Source: Symsagittifera roscoffensis (lineage: Eukaryota; Xenacoelomorpha; Acoela; Convolutidae). From it: a DNA stretch of 64,000 nt. The notes beneath the pieces are model-generated. The model made no database searches. It was not told the DNA's origin and worked only from the letters and a program-made list of their open reading frames with translations. Below, one piece after another: positions 49,391 through 60,553 of this stretch. The DNA lies in contig NC_087065.1 in NCBI RefSeq assembly GCF_963678635.1, positions 58,058,754 to 58,122,753 of the forward strand, in the 5' to 3' direction. Each line of letters starts with the position of its first letter. Position 1 is the first letter of the stretch. Position numbers and translations under genes: made by a program.

Positions 49391-52300
49391 GTTTGGATGT
49401 GTTTTAGCTTTTTTGTCCTGACCCATGAAAATGATGACCAACTTCTTGTTTGAATGTGTTCTAGCTTTGTGCCCCGACCATGGAAAATGATTAGAAACTT
49501 TGTGTTTGGGTGTTTTTAGCTTTTTTTTCCCGACCATTGAAAAAGATGAGGAACTTTGCGTCCCGCTTTATTTTAGATTTTTTGTAGATTCCATTGAACT
49601 TGATGAAAAACTTTGTGTTCGAATGTCTTTTAGTTTTCAATTTTTTGTCCCGACCATTAAAAATGAAAAACATCTTTGTGGTCGGGTTTGTTTTAGTTTT
49701 TTTTTGTCCCAACCAGTGAAAAAGATGAGGAACTTTGTGTTCGGGTGAACTTTGTATCTTAGTTTTTTTGTCGCAGCCATTGAAAATGATAAAAAATTTT
49801 GTGTTCGGGCGTGTTTTAGTTTTTGTCCCGATCCTTGAAATTGATGACGAGTTTTGTGTTGGGGTGTGTTTTAGCTTTTTGTACTTCCAATGAAAATGGC
49901 TAGGAAAATTGTATATGGGTAACTTTTCGCTTTTTGTCCCGAGAATTTCAAATTGAGAAGCATTTGTATTCAGGTGTGTGTTAGCTATTTTGTCCCAACC
50001 TTTGATAATGCTGCCGAATTTTGGTTACGGTTGTGTCTTAAATTTTTTGTCCTGGCCATTAAAAATGATGAGAAACTTTGTGTTCGGATGTGTTTGAGCG
50101 TTTTTGCCCCGACCATTGAAAATGATCAGGAAATTTGTGTTTCGGGTGTGTTTTAGCTTTTTTGTCCCGACCATGAAAAATGATTAAAAAAATTTTGTGG
50201 TCGGTTGTTTTAGCTTTTTTGTCACAAACAATGAAATTGATGAGGATTTTTGTATTTGGGTGCGTTTTAATTTTCTGTCCCGACCTTTGAAAAAGATGAG
50301 GAACCTATTATTAGGGTGTATTTTAGCTTTTTTGTTCTTCCGTTGAAAATGGCGAGAAAAATTGTATTTAGCCGAGTTTTAGCTTTTTGTCTCGAAAATT
50401 TAAAATGGAGAGGACTTTTTATTCGAATGTTTTTAAGTTTGTAAGTCCCGATCATTGATAAAGCTGCCAAATTTTAATTACGGATTTGTTTCAGCTTTTT
50501 GTACCGACAAATGAAATCGATAAAGAACTTTGTGGTCGGGCGTGTTTTAGCTCTCTTTGTCCCAATATTGAATATGACAAGGAATTTTGTGTTCGGGTGT
50601 GTTTTAGACTTTTGTCCCGACCACTGAAAATGATGAGGTACTTTTGTGTTCGGCTATCTTTTAGTTTCTCCCACTCCATTGAAATGGGCGAGGAAAATTG
50701 TATTTTAGTGAGTTTTAGCCTTTTGTCTCGAAAATTGAAAATTGAGAGGAGTTTGTATTCGGGTGGTTTAATTTTTACGTCCCGATTATTGATAAAGCTG
50801 CCAAATTTTGTTTACGGGTGTGTTTTAGCTTTTTCTCCCAACCAATGAAAATGATGAGGAACTTTGTGTTCGGTGTGTTTTAGCTTTTTTGTACCGACCA
50901 TTGAAAATAATGAGGATCTTTGTGTTCGGATGTTTTAACTATTTTTTTGTCCCGACCATTAAAAATAATTAAGAACTTTGTGTTTGGATGTGTTTTAGCT
51001 TTTTTGTCCTGACCCATAAAAATGATGACCAACTTCTTGTTTGAATGTGTTCTAGCTTTGTGCCCCGACCATGGAAAATGATTAGAAACTTTGTGTTTGG
51101 GTGTTTTTAGCTTTTTTTTCCCGACCATTGAAAAAGATGAGGAACTTGGCGTCCCGCTTTATTTTAGATTTTTTGTAGATTCCATTGAACTTGATGAAAA
51201 ACTTTGTGTTCGAATGTCTTTTAGTTTTCAATTTTTTGTCCCGACCATTAAAAATGAAAAACATCTTTGTGGTCGGGTTTGTTTTAGTTTTTTTTTTTGT
51301 CCCAACCAGTGAAAAAGATGAGGAACTTTGTGTTCGGGTGAACTTTGTATCTTAGTTTTTTTGTCGCAGCCATTGAAAATGATAAAAAATTTTGTGTTCG
51401 GGCGTGTTTTAGTTTTTGTCCCGATCCTTGAAATTGATGACGAGTTTTGTGTTGGGGTGTGTTTTAGCTTTTTGTACTTCCATTGAAAATGGCTAGGAAA
51501 ATTGTATATGGGTAACTTTTCGCTTTTTGTCCCGAGAATTTCAAATTGAGAAGCATTTGTATTCAGGTGTGTGTTAGCTATTTTGTCCCAACCTTTGATA
51601 ATGCTGCCGAATTTTGGTTACGGTTGTGTCTTAAATTTTTTGTCCTGGCCATTAAAAATGATGAGAAACTTTGTGTTCGGATGTGTTTGAGCGTTTTTGC
51701 CCCGACCATTGAAAATGATCAGGAAATTTGTGTTTCGGGTGTGTTTTAGCTTTTTTGTCCCGACCATGAAAAGTGATTAAAAAAACTTTGTGGTCGGTTG
51801 TTTTAGCTTTTTTGTCACAAACAATGAAATTGATGAGGATTTTTGTATTTGGGTGCGTTTTAATTTTCTGTCCCGACCTTTGAAAAAGATGAGGAACCTA
51901 TTATTAGGGTGTATTTTAGCTTTTTTGTTCTTCCGTTGAAAATGGCGAGAAAAATTGTATTTAGGCGAGTTTTAGCTTTTTGTCTCGAAAATTTAAAATG
52001 GAGAGGACTTTTTATTCGAATGTTTTTAAGTTTTTAAGTCCCGATCATTGATAAAGCTGCCAAATTTTAATTACGGATTTGTTTCAGCTTTTTGTACCGA
52101 CAAATGAAATCGATAAAGAACTTTGTGGTCGGGCGTGTTTTAGCTCTCTTTGTCCCAATATTGAATATGACAAGGAATTTTGTGTTCGGGTGTGTTTTAG
52201 ACTTTTGTCCCGACCACTGAAAATGATGAGGTACTTTTGTGTTCGGCTATCTTTTAGTTTCTCCCCCTCCATTGAAATGGGCGAGGAAAATTGTATTTTA

Positions 52301-52573
52301 GTGAGTTTTAGCCTTTTGTCTCGAAAATTGAAAATTGAGAGGAGTTTGTATTCGGGTGGTTTAATTTTTACGTCCCGATTATTGATAAAGCTGCCAAATT
52401 TTGTTTACGGGTGTGTTTTAGCTTTTTCTCCCAACCAATGAAAATGATGAGGAACTTTGTGTTCGGTGTGTTTTAGCTTTTTTGTACCGACCATTGAAAA
52501 TAATGAGGATCTTTGTGTTCGGATGTTTTAACTATTTTTTTGTCCCGACCATTAAAAATAATTAAGAACTTTG
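49391..52573 (+). repeat. 1.59-kb tandem segmental duplication inside the minisatellite
   Basis: Two almost identical blocks lie head to tail: 49391-50981 and 50982-52573, offset 1,591-1,593 bp. Matching landmarks include TGTCCTGACCCAT (49.41 and 51.01 kb) and the frames at 49500/51091 and 50486/52079. This is the most recent-looking change in the array. Confidence 0.85.
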
Positions 52574-53689
52574 TGTTTGGATGTGTTTTTGCTTTTTTGC
52601 CCCGGCCATTCAAAATGATGATGAACTCGGTGTTCTGGTATGTTTTAGCTTTTTTGTCCCGACCATTGAAAATGATGAGGAATTTTGTGTTCGGGTGTGA
52701 TCCAGCTTTTTTGTACCGACCATTGAAAATGATAAGGAACTTTGTGTTTGGGTGTGTTTCAGCTTTTTTGTCCCGACCATCGAAAATAATGAGGAACTTT
52801 GTGCTCGGATGTTTTAATTTTTTTTTGTCCCGACCATTAAAAACGATTAAGAACTTTGTGTTTCAGTGTGTTTTAGCTTTTTTGACCTGGCCATTCAAAC
52901 TGATGAGGAACTCGGTGTTCTGGTATGTTTTAGCTTTTTTGTCCCGACCATTGAAAATGATGAAGAATTTTGTGATTGAGTGTGTTTCAGCTTTTTTGTA
53001 TCGACCCTTGAAATTGATAAGGAACTTTGTGTTTGGGTGCGTTTTAGCTTTTTTGTCCCGACCAATGAAAATGATGAGGATTTTTGTGTTCGGGTGTGTT
53101 CCAGCTTTTTTGTACCGACCATTGAAAATGATAAGGAAATCTGTGTTCTGATGTGTTTCAGATTTTTTGTCCCGACCATCGAAAATAATGAGGAACTTTG
53201 TGCAAGATGTTTTAACTTTCTTTTTGTCCCGACCATTAAAAATGATTAAGAACTTTGTGTTTCAGTGTGTTTTAGCTTTTTGCCCCGGGACAAAAAAGAT
53301 GAGGAGTTTTTTGTACCGACCATTGAAAATAATGAGGATTTTTATGTTCGGATGTTTTAACTATTTTTTTGTCCCGAACATTAAAAATAAATAAGAACTT
53401 TGTGTTTGGATGTGTTTTTGCTTTTTTGCCCCGGCCATTCAAACTCGGTGTTCTGGTATGTTTTAGCTTTTTTGTCCCGACCAAAGAAAATGATGATGAT
53501 TTTTGTGTTCGGGTGTGTTCCAGCTTTTTTGTACCGACCATTGAAAATGATAAGGAACTTTGTGTTTGGGTATGTTTCAGCTTTTTTGTCCCGACCATCG
53601 AAAATAATGAGGAACTTTGTGCTCGGATGTTTTAACATTTTTTTTTGTCCCGACCATTAAAAACGGTTAAGAACTTTGTGTTTCAGTGT

Positions 53690-55370
53690 GTTTTAGCTTT
53701 TTTGCCCCGGCCATTCAAAATGATGAGGAACTCGGTGTTCTGGTATGTTTTAGCTTTTTTGCCCCGACCAAAGAAAATGATGAGGATTTTTGTGTTCGGG
53801 TGTGTTCCAGCTTTTTTGTACCGACCATTGTAAATGATAAGGATCTTTGTGTTTGGGTGTGTTTCAGCTTTTTTGTCCCGACCATCGAAAATAATGAGGA
53901 ACTTTGTGCACTTTCTTTTTATAGATTTTTTTTTGGTCCCGACCATTAAAAATGATTAAGAACTTTGTGTTTCAGTGTGTTTTAGCTTTTTTGCCCCGGC
54001 CATTCAAAATGATGAGGAACTCGGTGTTCTGGTATGTTTTAGCTTTTTTGTCCCGACCAATGAAAATGATGAGAATTTTTGTGTTCGGGTGTGTTCCAGC
54101 TTTTTTGTACCGACCATTGAAATTGATAAGGAACTTTGTGTTTGGGTGTGTTTCAGCTTTTTTGTCCCGACCATCGAAAATAATGAGGAACTTTGTGCTC
54201 GGATGTTTTAACTTTTTTTTTTAGTCCCGACCATTAAAAACGATTAAGAACTTTGTGTTTCAGTGTGTTTTAGCTTTTTTGCCCCGGCCATTCAAAATGA
54301 TGAGGAACTCGGTGTTCTGGTATGTTTTAGCTTTTTTGTCCCGACCAATGAAAATGATGAGGATTTTTGTGTTCGGGTGTGTTCCAGCTTTTTTGTACCG
54401 ACCATTGAAAATGATACGGAACTTTGTGTGTGGGTGTGTTTCAGCTTTTTTGTCCCGACCATCGAAAAAAATGAGGAACTTTGTGCTCGGATGTTTTAAC
54501 TTTTTTTTGTCCCGACCATTAAAAACGATTAAGAACTTTGTGTTTCAGTGTGTTTTAGCTTTTTTGCCCCGGCCATTCAAAATGATGAGGATTTTTGTGT
54601 TCGGGTGTGTTCCAGCTTTTTTGTACCGACCATTGAAAATGATAAGGAACTTTGTGTTTGGGTGATTTTCATTTTTTTTGTTCCGACCATCGAAAATAAT
54701 GAGGACTTTTGTGTTTGGATGTTTTAACTATTTTTTTGTCCCGACCAAAAAAAACAATTAACAACTTTGTGTTTGGATGTGTTTTTGCTTTTTCGCCCCG
54801 GCCATTCAAACTCGGTGTTCTGGTATGTTTTAGCTTTTTCGTCCCGACCAATGAAAATGATGAGGATTTTTGTGTTCGGGTGTGTTCTAGCTTTTTTTTA
54901 CCGACCATTGAAAATGATAAGGAACTTTGTGCTTGGGTGTGTTTCAGCTTTTTTGTCCCGAACATCGAAAATAATGAGGAACTTTGTGCTCGGATGTTTT
55001 AACTTTTTTTTGTCCCGACCATTAAAAACGATGAAGAACTTTGTGTTTCAGTGTGTTTTAGCTTTTTTGCCCCGGCCATTCAAAATGATGAGGAACTCGG
55101 TGTTCTGGTATGTTTTAGCTTTTTTGTCCCGACCAATGAAAATGATGAGGATTTTTGTGTTCGGGTGTGTTCCAGCCTTTTTGTACCGACCATTGAAAAT
55201 GATAAGGAACTCTGTGTTTGGGTGTGTTTCAGCTTTTTTGTCCCGATCATCGAAAATAAAGAGGATCTTTGTGCTAGGATGTTTTAACGTTTTTTTGTCC
55301 CGACCATTAAAAATCATTAAGAACTTTGTGTTTCAGTGTGTTTTAGCTTTTTGCCCCGGCCATTCAAAAT
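53690..55370 (+). repeat. 288-bp higher-order repeat (5 monomers)
   Basis: A five-monomer block (GCCCCGGCC, TCCCGACCAATG, GTACCGACCATTG, TCCCGACCATCG, TCCCGACCATTAA) repeats at 53686, 53975 and 54263, spacing 288-289 bp, with further partial blocks to 55.3 kb. Older versions of the same order occur from 45.8 to 49.1 kb. Confidence 0.82.
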
Positions 55371-57636
55371 GATGAAGAACGCGGTGTTCTGGTATGTTTT
55401 GGCTTTTTTGTCCCAACCATTGAAAATTATGAAGAATTTTGTGTTCGGGTGTGTTTCAGCTTTTTTGTATCGACCATTGAAAATGATAAGGAACTTTGTG
55501 TTTGGGTTTGTTTCAGCTTTTTTGTCCCGACCTTTGAAAATGACAAGAAACTTTGTGTTCGGATGTGTTTGAGCGTTTTTGCCCCGACCATTGAAAATGA
55601 TCAGGAAAATTGTGTTCGGGTGTGTTTTAGTTTTTTGGTCCCGACCATGAAAATGATTAAAAAAACTTTGTGGTCGGGTGTTTTAGCTTTTTTGTCCCAA
55701 CCATTGAAAAAGTTGAGGAACTTTGTGTTAGTGTGTGTTTTAGCTATTTTGTCACAAACAATGAAATTGATGAAGATTTTTGTATTCGGGTGCATTTTAA
55801 TTTTCTGTCCTGACCTTTGAAAAAGACGAGGAACTTAATATTAGGGTGTATTTTAGCTTTTTTGTCCTTCCGTTGAAAATGGCGAGAAAAATTGTATTTA
55901 GGCGAGTTTTAGCTTTTTGTCTCGAAAATTTAAAATGTGAGGACTTTTTATTCGAATGTTTTTAAGTTTTTATTTCCCGATCATTGATAAAGCTGCCGAA
56001 TTTTAATTACGGATGTGTTTCAGCTTTTTGTACCGACCATTGAAATCGATAAAGAACTTTGTGGTCGGGTGTGGTTTAGCTCTCTTTGTCCCAATATTGA
56101 ATATGACAAGGAACTTTGTGTTCGGGTGTGTTTTAGACTTTTGTCCCGACCACTGAAAATGATGAGGTACTTTTGTGTTCGGGTATTTTTTAGTTTTTCA
56201 CCCCTCCATTGAAAACGGCGAGAAAAATTGTATTTTGGTGAGTTATAGCTTTTTGTCTCGAAAATTGAAAATTGAGAGGAGTTTGTTTCGGGTGGTTTAA
56301 GTTTTTACGTCCCGATTATTGAAAAAGCTGCCAAAATTTGTGTACGGGTGTGTTTTAGCGTTTTCTCCCAACCATTGAAAATGATGAGGAACTTTCTGTT
56401 CGGTGTGGGTTAGCTTTTTTGTACCGACCATTGAAAACAATGAGGAACTTTGTGTTCGGATGTTTTAACTGTTTTTTTGCCCGACCATTAAAAAGAATTA
56501 AGAACTTTGTGTTTGGATGTGTTCTTGCTTTTTTTTGCCCCGGCCATTCAAAATGATGAGGAACTCGGTGTTCTGGTATGTTTTAGCTTTTTGTCCCGAC
56601 CATTGAAAATGATGAGGAATTTTGTGTTCGGGTGTGTTCCAGCTTTTTTGAACCGACCATTGAAAATGATAAGGAACTTTGTGTTTGGGTGATTTTCATT
56701 TTTTTTGTTCCGACCATCGAAAATAATGAGGAACTTTGTGCTCGGATGTTTTAACTATTTTTTTGTCCCGATCATTAAAAACGATTAAGAACTTTGTGTT
56801 TCAGTGTGTTTTAGCTTTTTTGCCCAGGCCATTCAAACTGATGAGGAACTCGGTGTTGTGGTATGTTTTAGCTTTTTTGTCCCGACCATTGAAAATGATG
56901 AAGAATTTTGTGATTGAGTGTGTTTCAGCTTTTTTGTATCGACCCTTGAAAATGATAAGGAACTTTGTGTTTGGGAGCGTTTCAGCTTTTTTGCCCCGAC
57001 CATTGAAAATGGTGAGAAGTTTGATATTCGGAAGTGTTTTAGATGTTTTTCAGGTAATGATCATCGGAATGGATCGAGTCATATATCATATTGAAGCTTT
57101 TTAGTCTTGTTCAAATGACATGAATTTCTATCAAAAGTTGTTCCATTGTCGAGAAAAACCGGTTCTAGCCTAGTTTCGAGCAAGTGAAGCGATCGGGTAA
57201 GTTTTGTTTCTTATGAAAATTGGAAATTTAGGCTAAAAAACTTTGATTGAAGTAAACTAGTTTTGGAAGCTTCGCTTAGCGCTTCTTTGATAATAATACT
57301 TTTCGAAACAAATGAATTGACAAAAAAATTGTTCTCATTTTTTGTTCGTTAATAATTTTTGGTAAGACAACTTTTGTAGATTATACCTGGCTTAGTACCT
57401 TTACGTCCTTCATCAATTCACGCACACGAAACGCTTTTATTCCGAAGAAAAAGAAAACTTTTTCAAATGTTAATTTTTATGTGGTCGAAACATTCTGTGT
57501 TACTTGCACACCAACCGGCTATCCTTATTAATTCCTGGCTATCGAGACTAAACTCTAAAAAACTCATCCTAAATCATAACCACTTTATCAAATGAATATA
57601 ATTTTTGTAGTTGATAATGTAACTTAGTTGACTGGC

Positions 57637-57759
57637 CTGCGAGTACTAGTGCACTGTAGAAGTCTCCGTCTTGCAGGATGGTCAGTTTGAGGGGAGTGAG
57701 GGTGAACCAGGGTCGAATGAAAGAGGACACTGGTGTCTCGAACAGAATAGAACACACTC
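57637..57759 (-). CDS. polycystin-1-like exon J, end of TOP domain and start of S2
   Basis: The exon codes residues 439-479: VCSILFETPVSSFIRPWF, then TPLKLTILQDGDFYSALVLA. It corresponds to the FE....G...P and PLKL stretch before S2. The 3' end is chosen at a GC donor (GCAG|GCCAGT). It gives the right phase and a 44-residue distance from KL to WN, close to the PKD2 family spacing. The alternative GT donor in TACA|GTGCAC at 57655 keeps phase but shortens S2 by six residues. Confidence 0.85.
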
Positions 57760-58027
57760 CTAAAACCATTTTTCAAAAATTTGCTTGCGATACAGAAACA
57801 GGGTCATTATATTGCAAAACAGGGTCATTATATTGGTTTTGGGTAGCTCGCGAAGTCAGTTTGCTCAACCTAAAAGTCGACCTAAAAATTTCCGATTCTT
57901 TTTGAAAATCCGCTTATATCGAAAAAAAAAAATCCCAGAATTGCCAGGGGTAGGAAAAAGCGCCCAACTTTAATGATTTGAATGTAAATCAGGGACCAAA
58001 GTTAACATCCTACCCCCAGAGCCGTTT

Positions 58028-58039
58028 GGGGGGGGGGGG
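58028..58039 (+). repeat. G12 run in a short hairpin
   Basis: ACCAAAGTTAACATCCTACCCCC at 57997-58019 can pair with the G12 run followed by TGTTAACTTGGTTC. The hairpin lies in intron I-J. Confidence 0.6.
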
Positions 58040-58249
58040 TGTTAACTTGGTTCTTAGTTAGAAATTTTCAGTCAATCAGAATCGAGCATTTTACATACAG
58101 TGCTTAACAAATTTAATGCGAATTAAGTGCTGGGGTGGAAGATCTTAACTTGATCCTAAATCAGTTCTAAGTTATCGGAACACATTTTGTTGAGTAAAAA
58201 TATTTGTATGTGATGTATGTTCAAATTTAATTGGTTAAGTTCAACAAAC

Positions 58250-58433
58250 CAAATAGGTTGGCGCCTGGATTGTATATTGAGAACTCCGCAATGATTGCTC
58301 TGGTGTCACTGTCCAGCCAACTGTTGTCAAATAGCCACTCTAACTTTTCTCTTGAGTTCAATTCAGACCCATCCAGCCTCACCACGTAGCCCCCTCCCCC
58401 ATAAGTGTCAAACCAACCCATTAAGGGGTAACC
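58250..58433 (-). CDS. polycystin-1-like exon I, TOP domain core
   Basis: The exon codes residues 378-438: GYPLMGWFDTYGGGGYVVRL, then EKLEWLFDNSWLDSDTRAII and FSIYNPGANLF. The run L..N.WLD..TRA, followed by F.(V/I)YN..ANLF, is the strongest family signature in the window and matches the conserved extracellular domain of polycystins. Acceptor TTTCAG, donor TTTG|GTTTGT, phase 1. Confidence 0.95.
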
Positions 58434-58704
58434 CTGAAACACGCAAGTTCAGGATACACTGCACAATGTTTTCTTATATATGTATGGTATATTTTGGCGT
58501 TACCTTAGCATGTGTTCAAAAAAGAAAATCAAACATGAAGCTATATACAAACGTCGGATGAGCTTTGAGAAATCATCAGACAAGAGAAAATTTTCTCCTG
58601 AAGTTAAATTTTGCGGAACAACTCACTGAATTACCTCGCTAAATAATTAAAAGTTATACCCAGAGCACTTAAACCTCTGAATGGCTATTTAAACAAGCAG
58701 ATAC

Positions 58705-58775
58705 AAAATTGATCCATAACACTGCGGGATTCGAACCACCAACCTTTCGAGTGAAGTTCGTACATTGTATCAGCA
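58705..58775 (-). repeat. tRNA-like 3' half in intron H-I
   Basis: On the minus strand CGAAAGGTTGGTGGTTCGAATCCCGC has an intact T-arm and B box. The 5' part lacks a clear D-arm. It is probably a tRNA-derived SINE remnant rather than a gene. Confidence 0.45.
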
Positions 58776-58794
58776 AAATTAGTGGAATACTGAC

Positions 58795-58958
58795 CTGTAT
58801 CTCACTTGCGTCGGTGTACTGGAACGCCTCGTAGAAGCAGGGGTCATTTTCAGAAGAGGGTTTCCACTCCTCACAGAAATGTCCTTTCTCTTCAGCCCAG
58901 AACGTATAGGGCACAGAACATGACCTCAAGTTCCCTTCTATTGGATTCTTACAAAGAC
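58795..58958 (-). CDS. polycystin-1-like exon H, cysteine-bearing TOP domain part
   Basis: The exon codes residues 323-377 with four cysteines (LCKN, RSCSVPY, HFCEEW, NDPCFY), which probably form disulfides in the extracellular domain. It ends FQYTDASEIQ, where polycystins have a Tyr-containing strand. Donor CAG|GTCAGT; phase 1 in, phase 0 out. Confidence 0.93.
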
Positions 58959-59304
58959 CTTAAAACAATTCAACAATGCAATACAATGTTAAACTCAAAA
59001 CGCGTCGGAATTTAGAGACCACTCAGAAAATGTATTCATTCTGAAAAAATGTATTTCATTGTTCCTGCAAAACATGTTCAGATGGTATTTTTCCTCTTCG
59101 AACTGTTTTTCACTTTTATATCAGCGTTATTAGAGCCCTATATTAACTTACATATAAATAACATTTAAATATTTTCGAGCAGTTTCATTGTATTGCGTTA
59201 TTTAAATAAATTGACAAACCACGTCGACAATTTTACTGCCTGGGAGGGCACCATTGGACCTACAGGTACTTCGTTCACAGGTATCTGAGAAGGAACAAGC
59301 TAAC

Positions 59305-59494
59305 CTTTCTTCACTCTGACTTGTCGTATGATCGCGTATCCGAGGACGAAGTTGATCTTGTCGTCCAGGTGGCTGAAGAGACCGTAGGGGTTGCTCCTGT
59401 TGCCTCCCCTTAGCCCCCCGTACCACTTCTGCACGAAAAGATTGGGCAGGAAGTTGTTCATCAGGTACTCTTTGATGTGATCTATGCGACGGAT
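59305..59494 (-). CDS. polycystin-1-like exon G, start of the TOP domain
   Basis: The exon codes residues 260-322: IRRIDHIKEYLMNNFLPNLF, then a WYGG turn, DDKINFVLGYA and IIRQVRVKK. The arrangement of W, a Gly-rich loop, and a final G.xxIRQ(V/L)RV block is typical of the polycystin extracellular (TOP) domain. Acceptor TTCGTAG; donor AAAG|GTTAGC; phase 0 in, phase 1 out. Confidence 0.94.
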
Positions 59495-59804
59495 CTACGA
59501 AAATGGAAGAAAGCTCAAGTAACAGCTACTAGTCTAATTAAAATCCGTGCATAGTCTGCATCCCGGGGCATTTTTTTCAAAGTGAAATTGTGTATTAGGG
59601 GTTCAAACATTTAAGCAACTGACAGTACAAAAAACTATGATTTCTGAATAGCAGATTTGGGAATGAATACGGCATTCTGATTGGCTGAGATAACTTCCAC
59701 ACATAACTGCCACCGCGAGCGATGATTCTCCTTTCAATGCTTACTTTGTAATAAAAAATTAGGGTAGCTAGTGCTTGTTAGTTGTTATATGAAAAGTAAC
59801 TGAC

Positions 59805-59958
59805 CTCATTAAGTCGTGGAAATCGCTGTCCTTCGAATACGTATTTGATCTGATCGTGCAGTCGGGAGGTGTTGTCGTCCCGCTCAGTGTAGATGACGGC
59901 ATACACGAAACTGACTAGGACCAGATAGAATGCCACACTAATCAGCACCCCGTCCAAC
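59805..59958 (-). CDS. polycystin-1-like exon F, S1 segment
   Basis: The exon codes residues 208-259. VLISVAFYLVLVSFVYAVIY is a TM of about 20 residues, corresponding to S1 of the polycystin module. It is followed by TERDD and the start of the extracellular domain (FEGQRFPRLNE). Polycystins carry an equivalent R-D after S1. Donor GAG|GTCAGT, phase 0. Confidence 0.93.
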
Positions 59959-60221
59959 CTATTACATTGTATAAGCACTGAGTTATTATTAACCAAAGAG
60001 GCCTAGAGATAAATAACAATCTGCATTAAAATCATACGTTTCACTGTGAACTTTCTTGCGACGTACCTTAAGAAATGATAAAGTTGTAAAAACGATAAAT
60101 GATAATTCAGGTTTTTGTAATTTCGTGTTTCGAGCATTGAATTCATGAAAAAGAAAAAACTGTTCTTTTTTTGATTAATTTGGCAGCCCGATTAGGATGA
60201 AACAACCTCCGTTGTTGTTAC

Positions 60222-60315
60222 CTTTTCTGGGTGTACTGTTCTTCTTTGATGGTCTTCAGAACACTCTTCTTTTGTGCACCCACCTTCCCTTTGCTGTGAG
60301 ACGGCAGGTATGAAG
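60222..60315 (-). CDS. polycystin-1-like exon E, basic cytosolic linker
   Basis: The exon codes 30 whole codons plus split codons at both ends (SYLPSHSKGKVGAQKKSVLK, then TIKEEQYTQK). It is lysine-rich and lacks hydrophobic spans, as expected of the loop just before S1. Acceptor ATTCAG, donor AAAG|GTAACA; phase 1 in and phase 2 out match both neighbours. Confidence 0.87.
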
Positions 60316-60387
60316 CTGAATCAAATTATTCAACAACTATGAGACTCAAAGAAGTGGCATTTAAAAAATATATTAGACTCCTCGTAC

Positions 60388-60553
60388 AGTGATGTTTGCC
60401 AATATACTCCTCATTGTGTTCCAGCTCCACAAAACCCAGTCTGTCCAGCGCGTTGTTCTGGATGGAATCTTCCTCCGCAGACTCGGATTCTTGCATCATT
60501 TTGGACCTCTTCGGTTTGCAAACCATCGAGTAGAAGACGGCGATGGCCAGAAT
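60388..60553 (-). CDS. polycystin-1-like exon D, end of TM and acidic linker
   Basis: The exon codes residues 122-176. The hydrophobic start ILAIAVFYSMVC completes the TM that began with QPIK. It is followed by a basic patch (KPKRSKMM) and an acidic linker (QESESAEEDS, later ELEHNEEY). This is the cytosolic loop between the pre-channel TM bundle and S1. The donor is CACT|GTACGA, phase 1. Confidence 0.9.

Larger units (their letters stand above)
36280..57055 (+). repeat. 20.8-kb minisatellite of about 57-bp monomers
   Basis: The monomer on the plus strand reads roughly TTTTAGCTTTTTTGTCCCGACC, ATTGAAAATGATGAGGAA, CTTTGTGTTCGGGTGTG, in total 57 bp, with most spacings 54-60. About 360 copies fill one intron. 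Variant monomers exist (GCCCCGGCCATTCAAA; GTACCGACC; GACCCTCC..GGCAAGG; GATAATGCTGCCAAATTTTG). Because 57 is a multiple of 3, stop-free runs occur in several frames on both strands, giving false proteins with 19-residue repeats (for instance NFVFGCVLAFLSRPLKMMR and its antisense). No real gene is seen inside. Confidence 0.95.

Noticed and set aside
52513-53151. 212-codon open frame with hydrophobic 19-residue repeats
   Set aside because: It lies wholly in the 57-bp minisatellite. Similar frames occur in several frames on both strands because the unit is a multiple of three; there is no start context, domain or splice support.
36280-57055. CRISPR-like array
   Set aside because: Regular repeats are present, but the whole unit varies together without distinct spacers, and the context is an animal intron.
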